Source: Nitrosospira sp. 56-18 (GTDB lineage Bacteria > Pseudomonadota > Gammaproteobacteria > Burkholderiales > Nitrosomonadaceae). From it: a DNA stretch of 58,771 nt. How positions within the stretch are numbered: the stretch's first letter is position 1; every line of letters starts with the position of its first letter. Positions 27,402-36,990 of this stretch are shown here, one piece after another. Location: the NCBI GenBank assembly GCA_001899235.1, contig MKVR01000035.1, positions 1 through 58,771 on the forward strand, given 5' to 3'. Both the position numbers and the translations under genes were made by a program. The notes beneath the pieces were generated by a model that did no database searches, was not told the DNA's origin, and worked only from the letters and a program-made list of their open reading frames with translations.

Positions 27402-28669
27402 GGTGCATGTGATCCGTTCAATGCTTGCTTCAACTTCGGATCGGACGTTTCCGAATGAGAGGCTGGTTTGGATGACTCCGGAGCTGCTTCCCTTGGTTTG
27501 TTGATCAGGTCATATCCGGGCGCGGGCGTCACGATGGTCACCTTGTCGCCGTCGAGTATGGCAGCGCTGGGATTGTTGATGATCCGGTCCTCTGTTGTGA
27601 CGCCCTCGCTTAATTCGACCGTGGCGTCCAGGATTCTGGTTATCTTGATCGGCTTGAAGTGAACAATGTTGTTGTCATCCACCACGGCCACCCGCGTTCC
27701 CATCTCATCGAATACCAGGGAGCTGGATGGAATGGAAAGGTGTTTGTTCTGCACATCCACGGTCAGGGTGACCGATGCATAGGAGCCGGGCCACAGATCC
27801 TTCTCTTCATTATCAATCACAAACTGGGTAACCACCGTACGCGTGCTCACATCGAAGCCACGAGCGGTGGTCAGAAACTCGGCAGTAAATTCCCGATTGG
27901 TAAATTGCGGCACTGTCAGGTGGGCTTTCAGGCCATCATGCATCAGCGCGCCGAAGCGCTCGGGCACGCTGACGAACAAACGCAGCCGGCTGATGTCCGC
28001 GACAGTATAAAGATTGCGGACTTCACCCTGGGGCGTGCTGATCGTGCCTTCCTTGTTGATGAAATCCCCTACGTTGATGGCGCGGTTGATGACTACGCCG
28101 TCATACGGTGCAATAATCGTTTTAAACCCGATCAATGCCTCGAAGTTGCGGACATTCTGCATGGCGGCATTGACCTTTGCCTGCTGGGCCTTTGCTTCGG
28201 CCACCTTCACCGAAATCGCCTGCTCGGATACCGCCTGGTTTTTGCGCAAAGCTATCCATCGGTCCGCAGTAAGTATGGCGAGCTCGTTGAGGGCCACTTC
28301 CGACGCCAGATCCGCCTTGGCTTGCCGGTATTGGGCATCGAGCGCCGGCGCGTTGATTTCGGCAAGGACATCTCCTTTTTTGACTCTCGCTCCCCAATCC
28401 TTATGCCACATCTTGACGTAACCGGATACCTGGGCATAGATCGGCGCCTGGAACCATGCCTCGATGGTACCTGGAAGCTGGATGGTTTCCTGGGCAGGCA
28501 ATGGTTCGGCATGGACGATAGCCACTGTGGGAACGTCATTTTCCATCGCCTGATTTTTTAAGGAAGCCATATCCTTCCTGGATTCAACGACCCTGTAACC
28601 CAGGTAGATAACAGAAACAAGCAGAACGATCGCAATGATTACCGTACTTTTTTTACGTGATTTTTCCAT
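27398..28669 (-). CDS. RND periplasmic adaptor (HlyD/MFP family)
   Basis: About 423 residues. The anchor is TVIIAIVLLVSVIYLGYRVV. Lipoyl halves are APIYAQVSGYVKMWHKDWGA and TIIAPYDGVVINRAINVGDF, with a coiled hairpin between. Beta-barrel residues follow (LRLFVSVPERFGALM). A Ser/Lys/Pro-rich tail of about 40 residues closes it. The start at 28669 (MEKSRKKS) is chosen because it lies right after the RND2 stop at 28671; ATGs at 28678 and 28684 inside the pump gene are possible. The end overlaps the outer-membrane factor start by four bases. Confidence 0.9.
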   Translation of the reverse strand: MEKSRKKSTVIIAIVLLVSVIYLGYRVVESRKDMASLKNQAMENDVPTVAIVHAEPLPAQETIQLPGTIEAWFQAPIYAQVSGYVKMWHKDWGARVKKGDVLAEINAPALDAQYRQAKADLASEVALNELAILTADRWIALRKNQAVSEQAISVKVAEAKAQQAKVNAAMQNVRNFEALIGFKTIIAPYDGVVINRAINVGDFINKEGTISTPQGEVRNLYTVADISRLRLFVSVPERFGALMHDGLKAHLTVPQFTNREFTAEFLTTARGFDVSTRTVVTQFVIDNEEKDLWPGSYASVTLTVDVQNKHLSIPSSSLVFDEMGTRVAVVDDNNIVHFKPIKITRILDATVELSEGVTTEDRIINNPSAAILDGDKVTIVTPAPGYDLINKPREAAPESSKPASHSETSDPKLKQALNGSHAP

Positions 28670-28670
28670 A

Positions 28671-31600
28671 TCAGGCATTTCCATGTTGTGAAGCGATTTC
28701 CTTGTGGCCAGGGATGGGTTCCTGGTCTTTAGGAACGCTGCGTGCGTAATACATGATGGCATATACAGCCGGGACAAAGAACAGGGTATATATCGTTGCA
28801 AACGTCAGGCCGCCAATGACCGCACGGCCCAGCGGCGCATTGGTGGATCCTCCCATCGCCATCGGGAGCATGCCCATGATCATGGCCGCCGCAGTCATGA
28901 GCACAGGGCGAATCCGGGCTTTGCCGGCCTCGATGGCGGCTAGCAGCGGGTCGCCATGTATTTCGATGCGCTCCAGCGCATAGGACACGACCAGTATGGA
29001 ATTTGCCGTGGCCGTTCCCATGGCCATGATGGCGCCTGTCAGGGCCGGGACGGAAATATTCGTCTGGGTCAGGAACAGGGCCCAGGCAATACCTGCCAGA
29101 GCGCCGGGCAGGGCGGTGATGATGATGAAGGGAACCAGCCATGATTGAAAATTGACGACAAGGAAGAGGTAGATCAGCACCACGGCCGCCAGGAGGCCGA
29201 CAAGCAGTTCTCCGTAGGTGACGACCATATTCGCGGCCTGGCCGGCGATTTTGACCTCGGAACCGCGGGGAACTTCCTCGTCCATCTCCTCGACAATTTT
29301 CTCGACTTCCGCCAGCACGCCGCCAAGTCCCCGTCCTTCGGCAGATACGTACACTTCGATCAACGGCATGATGCCCCTGTGGGTGACCAGGCCGGGCGTG
29401 CCTACCGGCGATTTCTGCGTCAGGTTGCCCAGGAGCTGATAATTCTGATCCAGGCCGCCTTCTCCTATCGGCTTGACAGGAATCCTGTTCAACTCATTGA
29501 TGCTTGTGACTTGAGGTTGAGGCTGGTATATGTTGATCTGGTACGACATGCCAGTCTTCAGATCCAGCCAGTATTTCTGGTCGATCTGCTGGGTTCCGTT
29601 GGTCGTGATCAGCATATTCAGGGCGATATCCGCTTCGCTCCTGTCAACACCGAGCCCATATGTCCTCTGGCCTTCAATAAACATGGTGGGCGTACGCATG
29701 GTTTGCTGGATCACCACATCGGAGGAGCCGGCGATCTTGCGCAGCTTGCCTTGCAATTTGCGCGCGTATTCGTAGTTTCCGTATATATCCATCCCGTTAA
29801 TCTGGACAGTAATCGGAGAAGGGGCGCCGAAATTCAGAATTTTCGCTATCAGGTCGGCCGGCTGAAAGGTGAATTCACTTCCCGGATAGCGCTCCTTCAG
29901 GCCGTCATGCAGAATTTTCCGGATATCCCACACCGCCGATTTATCATTGAACAGGGTGATCGTCAGGTCGCAGTCCTGCGTTCCGATGGTGGGTGTCGGA
30001 ATGAACGCCAGGTTATGCGGGCCGACGGGCAGACCGCAATTGCTGATGATGGCTTCGACCTGCCCGGGAAGCAGCCGGTGGATATCGTTCGAAACGAGCG
30101 TGGTGATGCGGTTTATGGATTCCATCCGCGTTCCCAGAGGCCCCCGCATGTGCATCTGGACGGTTCCCGATCTGACCTCCGGGAAAAAATCGCGGCCGTT
30201 GAAGTAGAACAGGATAAGGGAGAGGAGCGCGAAAGCCAGCATGATCGTGGCGAACCGGCGGCGGTTTGCAATCGTTTGTTCGAGCAGCCCGCCATACCAG
30301 CCGCAGAATCGAAGAAAACGGGCTTCGAATCCCTCTTGAAAACGGGAAAAAACCCCCATGTGATGTTGTAGCTTCTCCTTGAAACTGAGAGCCTGCCCCG
30401 CTGGCTTTCCGTCGCCATGCTCGCCGTGGTGGCCTTCCTTTCCGTGCCCTTCCGCATGTCCTTCTCCGTGTCCTTCCGCGTGAGGATGCTTGATAAGATA
30501 TTTCGCCATGGTCGGCACGAGCGTACGCGACAGGATGAAGGACGCCAGCATGGCGAATATCACCGCCAGCGCCATGGGCTTGAACAGATAGCCCGATACG
30601 CCGGAAAGCGTAAACAGCGGCAGCCAGACAATGCATATGCATAATGTGGCGAGCAGCGTCGGAATGACGATCTGGTTTGCCGCATCGATGATTGCCTCAT
30701 CGAGTTCCTTGCCCATTTCCAGGTGAGTATCGATGTTCTCGATCATCACTGTCGCGTCATCGACCAGAATCCCCACCGCCAGCGCCAGTCCTCCCAGCGT
30801 CATGACGTTCATCGACTCGCCCAGTGCGTGCAGGAAGATGAGGGAGGTGAGAATGCACAACGGAATGGAAGTGGTCACGACGATCATGGGACGCCACGAG
30901 CCGAGCATGAGCATGACGATCAAACCGACAAGCAGGCCCGCGATCAGCATTTCATGCATCACCTCGTCGATGGATTCCCGCACGAAGACCGACGCATCGG
31001 TGATGATTCTCACGTCCACATGGGACGGCACGATCTCCTTGATGCGTGGAATGGTCGCCCTGATGCCGTCGACCACGTCCAGGGTCGATGCCTCGCCGCT
31101 TTTCATGACGACGATAATGACGGCCTGCTTCCCGTCCACCATGACGGAGTTTGTTTGCGGCGGACCCGCGAGCTGGACATCGGCGACATCGCGCAAAAAG
31201 ACGAATGAATTTCCTACCCGCTTTATTGGAATATCGTTGAATTCCGGAATTTCCGGCGGCATCGCGTTTGTCTGGACCATCCAGTCGGTCTGCTTGATCT
31301 TCATGTCGCCCGCAGGCAGCACGAGATTCTGACGATCGAAAGCCGCATGGACATCGGTTGGCGATATATTGCGAGCCAGCATCTTGTTCTGATCGAGGGA
31401 TACGAGGAGCTGCTTGGGTTTTCCACCGTAAGGATGCGGAACAATTGCCCCCGGGATCACGACAATCAGGGGCCTGAGCTGGTTATAGGAAAGGTTATAG
31501 AGATCTGCCGGCGTCATTTCGTCCGAGGTGACCTGCAGGCTGGCTACCGCTACCTGAGAGGCTTCCAGACGCATGATCATGGGCGGGGAAATATCCGGCG

Positions 31601-31964
31601 GCAACTGCTTGACGATTGTCTGGGCGATGGCTGTGACTTCCGCTTCCGCGCCAGGGAGATTGGTGTGGGGCTGAAGAAAAATATTCGTGATGCTGATGCC
31701 ATAATACGCCTGGCTGACGATGTCCGCGATGCCTTCCACCGTCGAGGTCAGGAAGCGTTCAAAGTAAAAAGTGATACGGCCCGACACATCCAGCGGCAAC
31801 ATGCCGGCGTAAGCCCAGACCACGGAGATCACGGGAATCTTGATGGTGGGAAAGACGTCGGTTGGCGCGTGCCGTATCGCCCTGACTCCGAATATGACGA
31901 TCAGGATCGAAAGAACCACGAAGGTATAAGGTCTGCGCAACGCGATAAGTACTATCTGGTTCAT
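28671..31964 (-). CDS. RND efflux pump inner-membrane subunit with His-rich loop (RND2)
   Basis: A 1097-residue AcrB-like pump with the intact TM4 relay GILVDDATVMIEN (Asp402, Asp403). The TM10 segment GTATANSIL lacks the AcrB Lys940, as in RND0. The loop after TM6 (residues about 493-518) has eight histidines in 26 residues (for example EGHGEGHAEGHG and EGHHGEHGD), a likely metal-binding or regulatory insert absent from RND0 and RND1. It has GAGGAAA before the start. It is third-last of a probable operon: MBL-fold protein, RND2, adaptor, outer-membrane factor. The C-terminal half is close to RND1 in DNA as well as protein. Confidence 0.94.
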   Translation of the reverse strand: MNQIVLIALRRPYTFVVLSILIVIFGVRAIRHAPTDVFPTIKIPVISVVWAYAGMLPLDVSGRITFYFERFLTSTVEGIADIVSQAYYGISITNIFLQPHTNLPGAEAEVTAIAQTIVKQLPPDISPPMIMRLEASQVAVASLQVTSDEMTPADLYNLSYNQLRPLIVVIPGAIVPHPYGGKPKQLLVSLDQNKMLARNISPTDVHAAFDRQNLVLPAGDMKIKQTDWMVQTNAMPPEIPEFNDIPIKRVGNSFVFLRDVADVQLAGPPQTNSVMVDGKQAVIIVVMKSGEASTLDVVDGIRATIPRIKEIVPSHVDVRIITDASVFVRESIDEVMHEMLIAGLLVGLIVMLMLGSWRPMIVVTTSIPLCILTSLIFLHALGESMNVMTLGGLALAVGILVDDATVMIENIDTHLEMGKELDEAIIDAANQIVIPTLLATLCICIVWLPLFTLSGVSGYLFKPMALAVIFAMLASFILSRTLVPTMAKYLIKHPHAEGHGEGHAEGHGKEGHHGEHGDGKPAGQALSFKEKLQHHMGVFSRFQEGFEARFLRFCGWYGGLLEQTIANRRRFATIMLAFALLSLILFYFNGRDFFPEVRSGTVQMHMRGPLGTRMESINRITTLVSNDIHRLLPGQVEAIISNCGLPVGPHNLAFIPTPTIGTQDCDLTITLFNDKSAVWDIRKILHDGLKERYPGSEFTFQPADLIAKILNFGAPSPITVQINGMDIYGNYEYARKLQGKLRKIAGSSDVVIQQTMRTPTMFIEGQRTYGLGVDRSEADIALNMLITTNGTQQIDQKYWLDLKTGMSYQINIYQPQPQVTSINELNRIPVKPIGEGGLDQNYQLLGNLTQKSPVGTPGLVTHRGIMPLIEVYVSAEGRGLGGVLAEVEKIVEEMDEEVPRGSEVKIAGQAANMVVTYGELLVGLLAAVVLIYLFLVVNFQSWLVPFIIITALPGALAGIAWALFLTQTNISVPALTGAIMAMGTATANSILVVSYALERIEIHGDPLLAAIEAGKARIRPVLMTAAAMIMGMLPMAMGGSTNAPLGRAVIGGLTFATIYTLFFVPAVYAIMYYARSVPKDQEPIPGHKEIASQHGNA

Positions 31965-32005
31965 ACTATGTTTCCTCTTTTACCTTCAGTAGAAAATTCA
32001 TTTGC

Positions 32006-32950
32006 TTACAATATTGCCCGCAGGGATGAGGCAATTCTTTCAAGTTTGGACATGCAGCTTCCAGCCTTGCGCCTCCAGACGGTCTGAACAGGGTTGTTGC
32101 CGATTCCCTGCCAGACCCAGGAGTTGATCGCCAGGCAGAATATTGCAGGTATCCGGTTCGCCTTCGCCATGTGCTCGATCGCTGCGTCGCTGGATGGCTC
32201 GGCAGGTTGTGATGGCCAGATTGGCTGCCCGATATCGATAAGATGGACGTTGCAGTACCGGCCCCCGGTATCGAAGCGCAGCTGATTCGGAAGTGTCTGA
32301 TTAGGAAGCGTTCTGGCAATCAAAAGGAAGATGGCGCCGAAGGCCGCGGTAGCCGGATTATTTCCCGATGCGATGGCGATCGCCGCGGCTACCGAGGATA
32401 TTTTTGCGATGCGTCTCCCCGTTTCGCTAACCTGGAGGGTGGGAAAGCTCTGAAGCTTGCTGGTATGCTTCAGGGCATAGTTGAATCCAATCTCGGCAGC
32501 CTCGTCGTCTGTCTTTCCGATAGCGCGGGGGAAAACAGCCTGGCACATTGCAAGGATCTGGTTCACGTTGAGGCCCCAGGCCCCGAGGATCGTTGCCGAT
32601 GCGGCCACGGCTCCGCAGGCGATTTGCTGGGGGCGAGTGCCTGTTGCGGCCCACTGTGCCGCATTGGCTACCGCGCTCGAGATGGCTTCGCTTACGACTC
32701 GCATGTTATCCGCATTCAGGAGTCCTATGACCCCCCCCGAGTGGTCCTTGTCGTAGTGGCTGACCAGGAGAGGGTAATCGTGATCTGTGAGGATGGGATC
32801 GATAAAATTTTGCACTGTCTCCGCATAGCCGAGTACTCCGCCATCAATCAATATCGTTCGATGCCGCCCGGCTGCCACGTCTGCCGCGACAACGAGCGCG
32901 CTTTCTTCCCGCTCGACGTCAATCGTATGGATGGTGAGTTGCAGGGCCAT
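32006..32950 (-). CDS. Metallo-beta-lactamase-fold protein, first gene of the RND2 operon
   Basis: About 314 residues. An N-terminal beta-strand pair leads to ILIDGG and the metal motif LVSHYDKDHSGGV (HxxxDH type; the family consensus is HxHxDH, so the second His is replaced by Asp or Tyr here). A long middle region contains a hydrophobic helical stretch (SSVAAAIAIASGNNPATAAF), unusual for a soluble hydrolase, before a C-terminal FDTGG-like strand. This resembles ComEC-related hydrolases. The ATG at 32950 is used; a GTG at 32995 is possible. The stop is 41 bases before RND2, so co-transcription is likely, but the biochemical link is unknown. Confidence 0.7.
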   Translation of the reverse strand: MALQLTIHTIDVEREESALVVAADVAAGRHRTILIDGGVLGYAETVQNFIDPILTDHDYPLLVSHYDKDHSGGVIGLLNADNMRVVSEAISSAVANAAQWAATGTRPQQIACGAVAASATILGAWGLNVNQILAMCQAVFPRAIGKTDDEAAEIGFNYALKHTSKLQSFPTLQVSETGRRIAKISSVAAAIAIASGNNPATAAFGAIFLLIARTLPNQTLPNQLRFDTGGRYCNVHLIDIGQPIWPSQPAEPSSDAAIEHMAKANRIPAIFCLAINSWVWQGIGNNPVQTVWRRKAGSCMSKLERIASSLRAIL

Positions 32951-33038
32951 GAGCTTGCAAGTTTTCCTTCCAAAATGAATATGTGGTTTGCACACCCGGG
33001 AGTGTGCTGCCAGGGTGAGTTCAAGTTATCACACCTTT

Positions 33039-33120
33039 TGTCAGGGGAACATGATATATCGGTGGTTATTTTGTGAATGATGTCAAGGGAATATCATGTA
33101 TTAGTGGTCATTTTGTGAAT
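33039..33120 (+). repeat. Two-unit 40-bp tandem repeat
   Basis: Units 33039-33078 and 33081-33120 share TGTCAxGGGAA near the start and end GTGGTxATTTTGTGAAT, with a 42-base period. They lie upstream of the metallo-beta-lactamase-fold gene on the other side of its start. This is the only distinct structure in the gap 32951-33589; several frames there look like chance. Confidence 0.7.
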
Positions 33121-33589
33121 ACTGCGTCCGGAATGACCAAAGCCGCGCTGGCGGCCGCAGAAAATATGAAAGGGGAATATGCTGGCCGAGATGCAGGTTT
33201 TTGCTCTGGAGAAGATACAGGATGGCGTGTCTTTTTCCGCCGGGAATATTTATGTGTATGGCATATATTTCTAGGATGCGCACGAGAGGTCCCGGCACTT
33301 CAGGCGGTGTTGCAGCACGATTCGAGATATCGACGATACGGGGCAGGCCGCCGGTTCCCCTGGCACGGAATTCAGAAAAGCCGGCTGCTAAAAATACATC
33401 TCCTCACTCGTACTCTCGACTTGTTTCGCTCCGGGGAGGCGATCGAAGCGGGAAAGAAAACCAGCGTCGCCACGGAAGAGGTGAGGGTGGGGATGGGAAT
33501 GGTGGGATCATGGCCGATCATGGCCTGAAGCAGGCAATATCAATGCCGGGTTGACGCAACCGGCAGGAGTCAGGATGATGTTGCAGGAT

Positions 33590-34285
33590 TCAGGGGTAGG
33601 GGGTAACTTGTTCAGCTTTCAGCTGGTAGCCCGCCTGGCCGAATTCGGACTCCACGCTTCGGACCTGCATTATACCGCTGACCCACATGGTATCCATGGT
33701 TCGCATGCCCGCCACCGGCCTTGCCGCCCTGACATGGATGATTTGATTGGGCGGGGGAGGGGGCGTGTGAATGCAGGCGCCAAAATAGGGGACCAGCAAA
33801 AATTCCTTCACTTTGTTGCCGGATTTCTCCAGGGGAATAACGAAACCGGGAATGCGGATGCGTTCGCCATTCAGCGCCGGTTCCACTGGTGCATTGCTCC
33901 ACGCCTCGCGCATTTTTTCCAGCGCCTCCATGGCGCGTGGATCGCTGTCCTTCAGATTTTCCAGCTTTAACCCCTTCAGCGAAGCCATGGGATCCCAGTT
34001 CCTGGGCATTAGGTCATCCCAGTTTTTCTCCTTGTATGCAGCGGCAGAGCCGGATGCAGAGCTGCCTGGGCTAGCTGGACTAGCGGATCTGGTTTTCGCC
34101 TTGCCGGGGTCCGGCGCCAGCTGGTCCCCGACCTTGTAGTCCCGGTTTCCGGAAGGCGCGGGGGAACCGGCAGAGCCGGCGGAAAACACCGGCGATGCCA
34201 GCAGGAAAAAAGCAAGAAGGAGGAAGAAACCAGGCAGCCGGAAAACAGCTAATTGAATTGAATGAGTTGAATGAAATTTCGCCAT
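33590..34285 (-). CDS. DUF3299 family exported protein
   Basis: A 231-residue protein with signal peptide (LPGFFLLLAFFLLASPVFSA) and a Gly/Ser/Pro-rich linker. The DUF3299 core includes IRIPGFVIPLEKSG and the hallmark VPYFGACIHTPPPPPNQIIH. It is probably lipid- or metal-transport associated, since it follows an ABC permease by 13 bases. AGGAG spacing favours the ATG at 34285 over 34294. It belongs to the operon interrupted further upstream by phosphate genes. Confidence 0.88.
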   Translation of the reverse strand: MAKFHSTHSIQLAVFRLPGFFLLLAFFLLASPVFSAGSAGSPAPSGNRDYKVGDQLAPDPGKAKTRSASPASPGSSASGSAAAYKEKNWDDLMPRNWDPMASLKGLKLENLKDSDPRAMEALEKMREAWSNAPVEPALNGERIRIPGFVIPLEKSGNKVKEFLLVPYFGACIHTPPPPPNQIIHVRAARPVAGMRTMDTMWVSGIMQVRSVESEFGQAGYQLKAEQVTPYP

Positions 34286-34298
34286 GCGGCGCATTCTC

Positions 34299-35558
34299 CT
34301 ATAGTCTGGGCGTCAATCCATCGGCGAGGGACAGCCGGTAAGCGCGGTAGCCCGGTATCAGGCTGGCCAGGAATCCAGTCGCCATGACAAGCAGCAACAA
34401 TTGAAGCGTCTCGGGGGATAATCCAGCATGCAGCGTAATGCCCAGATGCGCTTCGAGCATGGACGCGGCGAAGAAACTGGCGGCAAACAAGCCCGACAAG
34501 CCCAGCAGCGAGCCCGTGAGTACCACCATCGCCCCTTCGATTGCCAGCAGAACCAGCACCACGAGCGGGCCTGCTCCCACGGAACGCAGGATGGCCAGTT
34601 CGCGCCGGCGCTCGCCCAGGCCAGCAAGCACTACCGCCACCAGTCCGCTCAAGCCGACGGCGACCACCAATACGGAGATCCCCAGGAGAGATTTTTCCAC
34701 GATGCTGACGATGGACCAAAGTTCATCCAGCGCGACGCCCGGCAATACGGCCAGCAACGGCTCGCCTTTATAGTGATTGATGAACCGCTGCACCTGGAAC
34801 ACGCCGGCGCGGTTTTTCAGCCCTACCAGGGCGGCTGTTATTTCCTTGGGCGCAAGATCGAATTTGCGCACATATTCCGCAGGTATGGACAGTCCGGGCA
34901 GGGGGGCGCCGCCCTGCCAGTCCAGATGAATTGCCTGGATAGCCTGGAGGCTGACATGGACGCTGCGATCGACGGGCAATCCCGTGCGCGCGAGTATGCC
35001 CGCAACCTTGAATGGCTTGTCGGAATGTTCCGCCAGGCCCAGGTCGCCGGTTCCATGATTGAGCACGATGCGATCTCCGACATGGTAATCCAGCTGGCTC
35101 GCAACCTCGGCACCGATCACCGCATCGAAAATATCGGCAAAGGGATGCCCGGCGGTAAAAGCCAGCGATCTGCCATCTCCGTAACGAAAGTGCTCGAAAT
35201 AATCCAGGTTGGTCCCCACCACTGAGAAACCGCGGTGGGAGTCTCCCAGCGAAATGGGGACCGCCCATGCGACTGCAGGATGGGTAACGACCGCCTGGAA
35301 GCTTGACCAGCGGATATTGTGCGTCGCATCGCCGAGGCGAAACACGGCATAAAGGATGAGCTGGATCGGGCTCGTTCGCGCCCCGACAACCAGATCGGTC
35401 CCCGATATTGATTGAGCGAAGCTCTCCCGCGCCTGTGTCCGCAATTGTTCCACGCCCAGCAGCAATATGACGGAAAGCGCGATACTGACCGCCATCAAGC
35501 CGAGAGTGGCGCGCCGGTTCCATGCGCTGGCAAGCGCGAGGGAGAGCAGCGGCTTCAG
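34299..35558 (-). CDS. FtsX/MacB-like ABC transporter permease
   Basis: The usable sequence starts with the conserved stretch WNRRATLGLMAVSIALSVIL (first membrane helix) and ends with three more helices around LGISVLVVAVGLSGLVAVVL, VLVLLAIEGAMVVLTGSLL and LQLLLLVMATGFLASLIPG, the FtsX 4-helix layout with a large periplasmic domain. The start is damaged: in this frame only a CTG (35558), a TTG (35498) or an ATG (35495) is available, while a good AAGGA-ATG at 35580 is out of frame by one base. Deleting one G in the run at 35567-35569 would join ATG 35580 to this frame. The partner ATPase is probably the one at 40631-41329, about 5 kb away. Confidence 0.85.
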   Translation of the reverse strand: MKPLLSLALASAWNRRATLGLMAVSIALSVILLLGVEQLRTQARESFAQSISGTDLVVGARTSPIQLILYAVFRLGDATHNIRWSSFQAVVTHPAVAWAVPISLGDSHRGFSVVGTNLDYFEHFRYGDGRSLAFTAGHPFADIFDAVIGAEVASQLDYHVGDRIVLNHGTGDLGLAEHSDKPFKVAGILARTGLPVDRSVHVSLQAIQAIHLDWQGGAPLPGLSIPAEYVRKFDLAPKEITAALVGLKNRAGVFQVQRFINHYKGEPLLAVLPGVALDELWSIVSIVEKSLLGISVLVVAVGLSGLVAVVLAGLGERRRELAILRSVGAGPLVVLVLLAIEGAMVVLTGSLLGLSGLFAASFFAASMLEAHLGITLHAGLSPETLQLLLLVMATGFLASLIPGYRAYRLSLADGLTPRL

Positions 35559-35613
35559 CCCACTCTCCCGGCGAGCTCATCTTCCTTGCTCGTCCTTGCC
35601 GCTGCGTTTGTCG

Positions 35614-36635
35614 TCAATTTTCGTAAAAACGGGCTTCCCGCTTGAGCAGGTCGTCGATGGTCAGGCCTTCGGGCACGAACCCGTCGAATACGGTTCCCAA
35701 GCGTTTGGTTTTCAGAAATTCCAGGTTAGCCCGATAAGCACGGGGAGGCAGCGGAAAATAGTGGGTCCCCCGCGCCGCCGCAGACGCATTTTTCATATAG
35801 AACTCGACGAATTCCCTGACCTCCGGCCTCTCCGCCGCCTTCATGTTCACATAGATGAAGATGGGACGGGATAAAGGCTGATAGGTTCCATTTTCGACGG
35901 TTTCGGCCGATGGCGCAATTGCCTCGCCAGTATCGTTATCGATGGCAACCGCCGTGACCTTGTCCTGATTTTCCGAATAATATCCAAAACCAAGGAAACC
36001 GAGCGCATTTTTGTCGCCCGCCACGCCCTGAAGCACGACGTTGACATCATCTTCCCTGGATGCCGTGAAATCGCTGCGGCTGGCTTTTGGCTTGCCCATG
36101 ATCGCCGTGGTGAAATAATCGAAGGGCCCGATCCCGGCCCCGCGGCGTAAAGCTTGAGCTTCTGGTCAGGCCATGCGGGATTTACCTGGCTCCACCTGGT
36201 GATTTTATTCGTCGCGTCGGGTTGCCAGATTTCCCTCAACTCGTCGACGGTCATGGTTCTACTCCAGTCATTGCCGGGGTTGACCACCACGGTCAGCGCA
36301 TCAAAGGCCACCGGCAATTCCACGTATCGCACGCCAGACTTGCTGCAGGCTCTCATTTCCTTTCCCAGGATGGGACGGGAAGCGTTGACGATATCTATTT
36401 CCTGGCGGCAGAATTTTGCAAAGCCGCCGCCTGTTCCGGATATGTCAATTTTTATGCCGATTTTGTCCTTTTTTGTTTCCTTGAAACTTTTCGCTACATT
36501 GTTGGTAATGGGATACATCGTGCTGGAGCCATCGATCCTTATCTCCGCGTTGGCGCCAGCGACGTTGGGAATCATGACCAACGGGACAAGCGCAGCAATG
36601 AGAACAACTACTTCAAGAATGCGGGATTTAAACAT
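35614..36635 (-). pseudogene. pstS: Frameshifted phosphate ABC transporter substrate-binding protein
   Basis: The two halves make one PstS. The N-terminal half has the export signal and phosphate-site motif IDGSSTMYPIT, the region ISGTGGGFAKFCRQ and LYAAGPGSGP; it then runs out of frame. The C-terminal half continues GPFDYFTTAIMGK through VAGDKNALGFLGFGYY to the stop. The frame shift lies at about 36122-36130, in a GGGCCC run; adding one base restores the family sequence. Total length is 1022 bases, one short of 341 codons. AAGGAGG precedes the start at 36635. Decay, a sequencing error or programmed frameshifting remain possible. Confidence 0.85.
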
Positions 36636-36990
36636 TTTTTCCTCCTTTTCTTAGACAGGCTGGTGAATCCGGCAGATGAAAAAATAGCCCAATTTTGCCG
36701 TAATCACCGTGAGACAAGCTTTGTGACCGTTCTTGTCAGATTGTTCGCGAAGGAAGCAGTCGTTTGCATCATCGCCTTTTGCGTACCCCAACCCGCCGGG
36801 CCCCATCGCACCAGCGGAGATACGCGTCCTTAAGTATGAACTATTGCACCCAGGATGAACATCTCCGGCGGAAATATGCACCCATTTTCCGATGTCATCG
36901 AATCTGTTCTCATATTGCATATGCCGTATTAAACCCGAATCCGGAGTTGACTGCTCATTTTCCGGTTTGGGACCATGATCCACAAAGGCT

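Noticed and set aside
33073-33528. 151-codon plus-strand frame in the gap before the DUF3299 gene
   Set aside because: Overlaps the tandem repeat, has no family and poor start; likely chance.
36722-36739. Possible Pho box (CTGACAAGAACGGTCA on the minus strand) before pstS
   Set aside because: Two half-sites match 5 of 6 bases but the period is 10 rather than the 11 bases of real Pho boxes, and only one repeat pair is seen.
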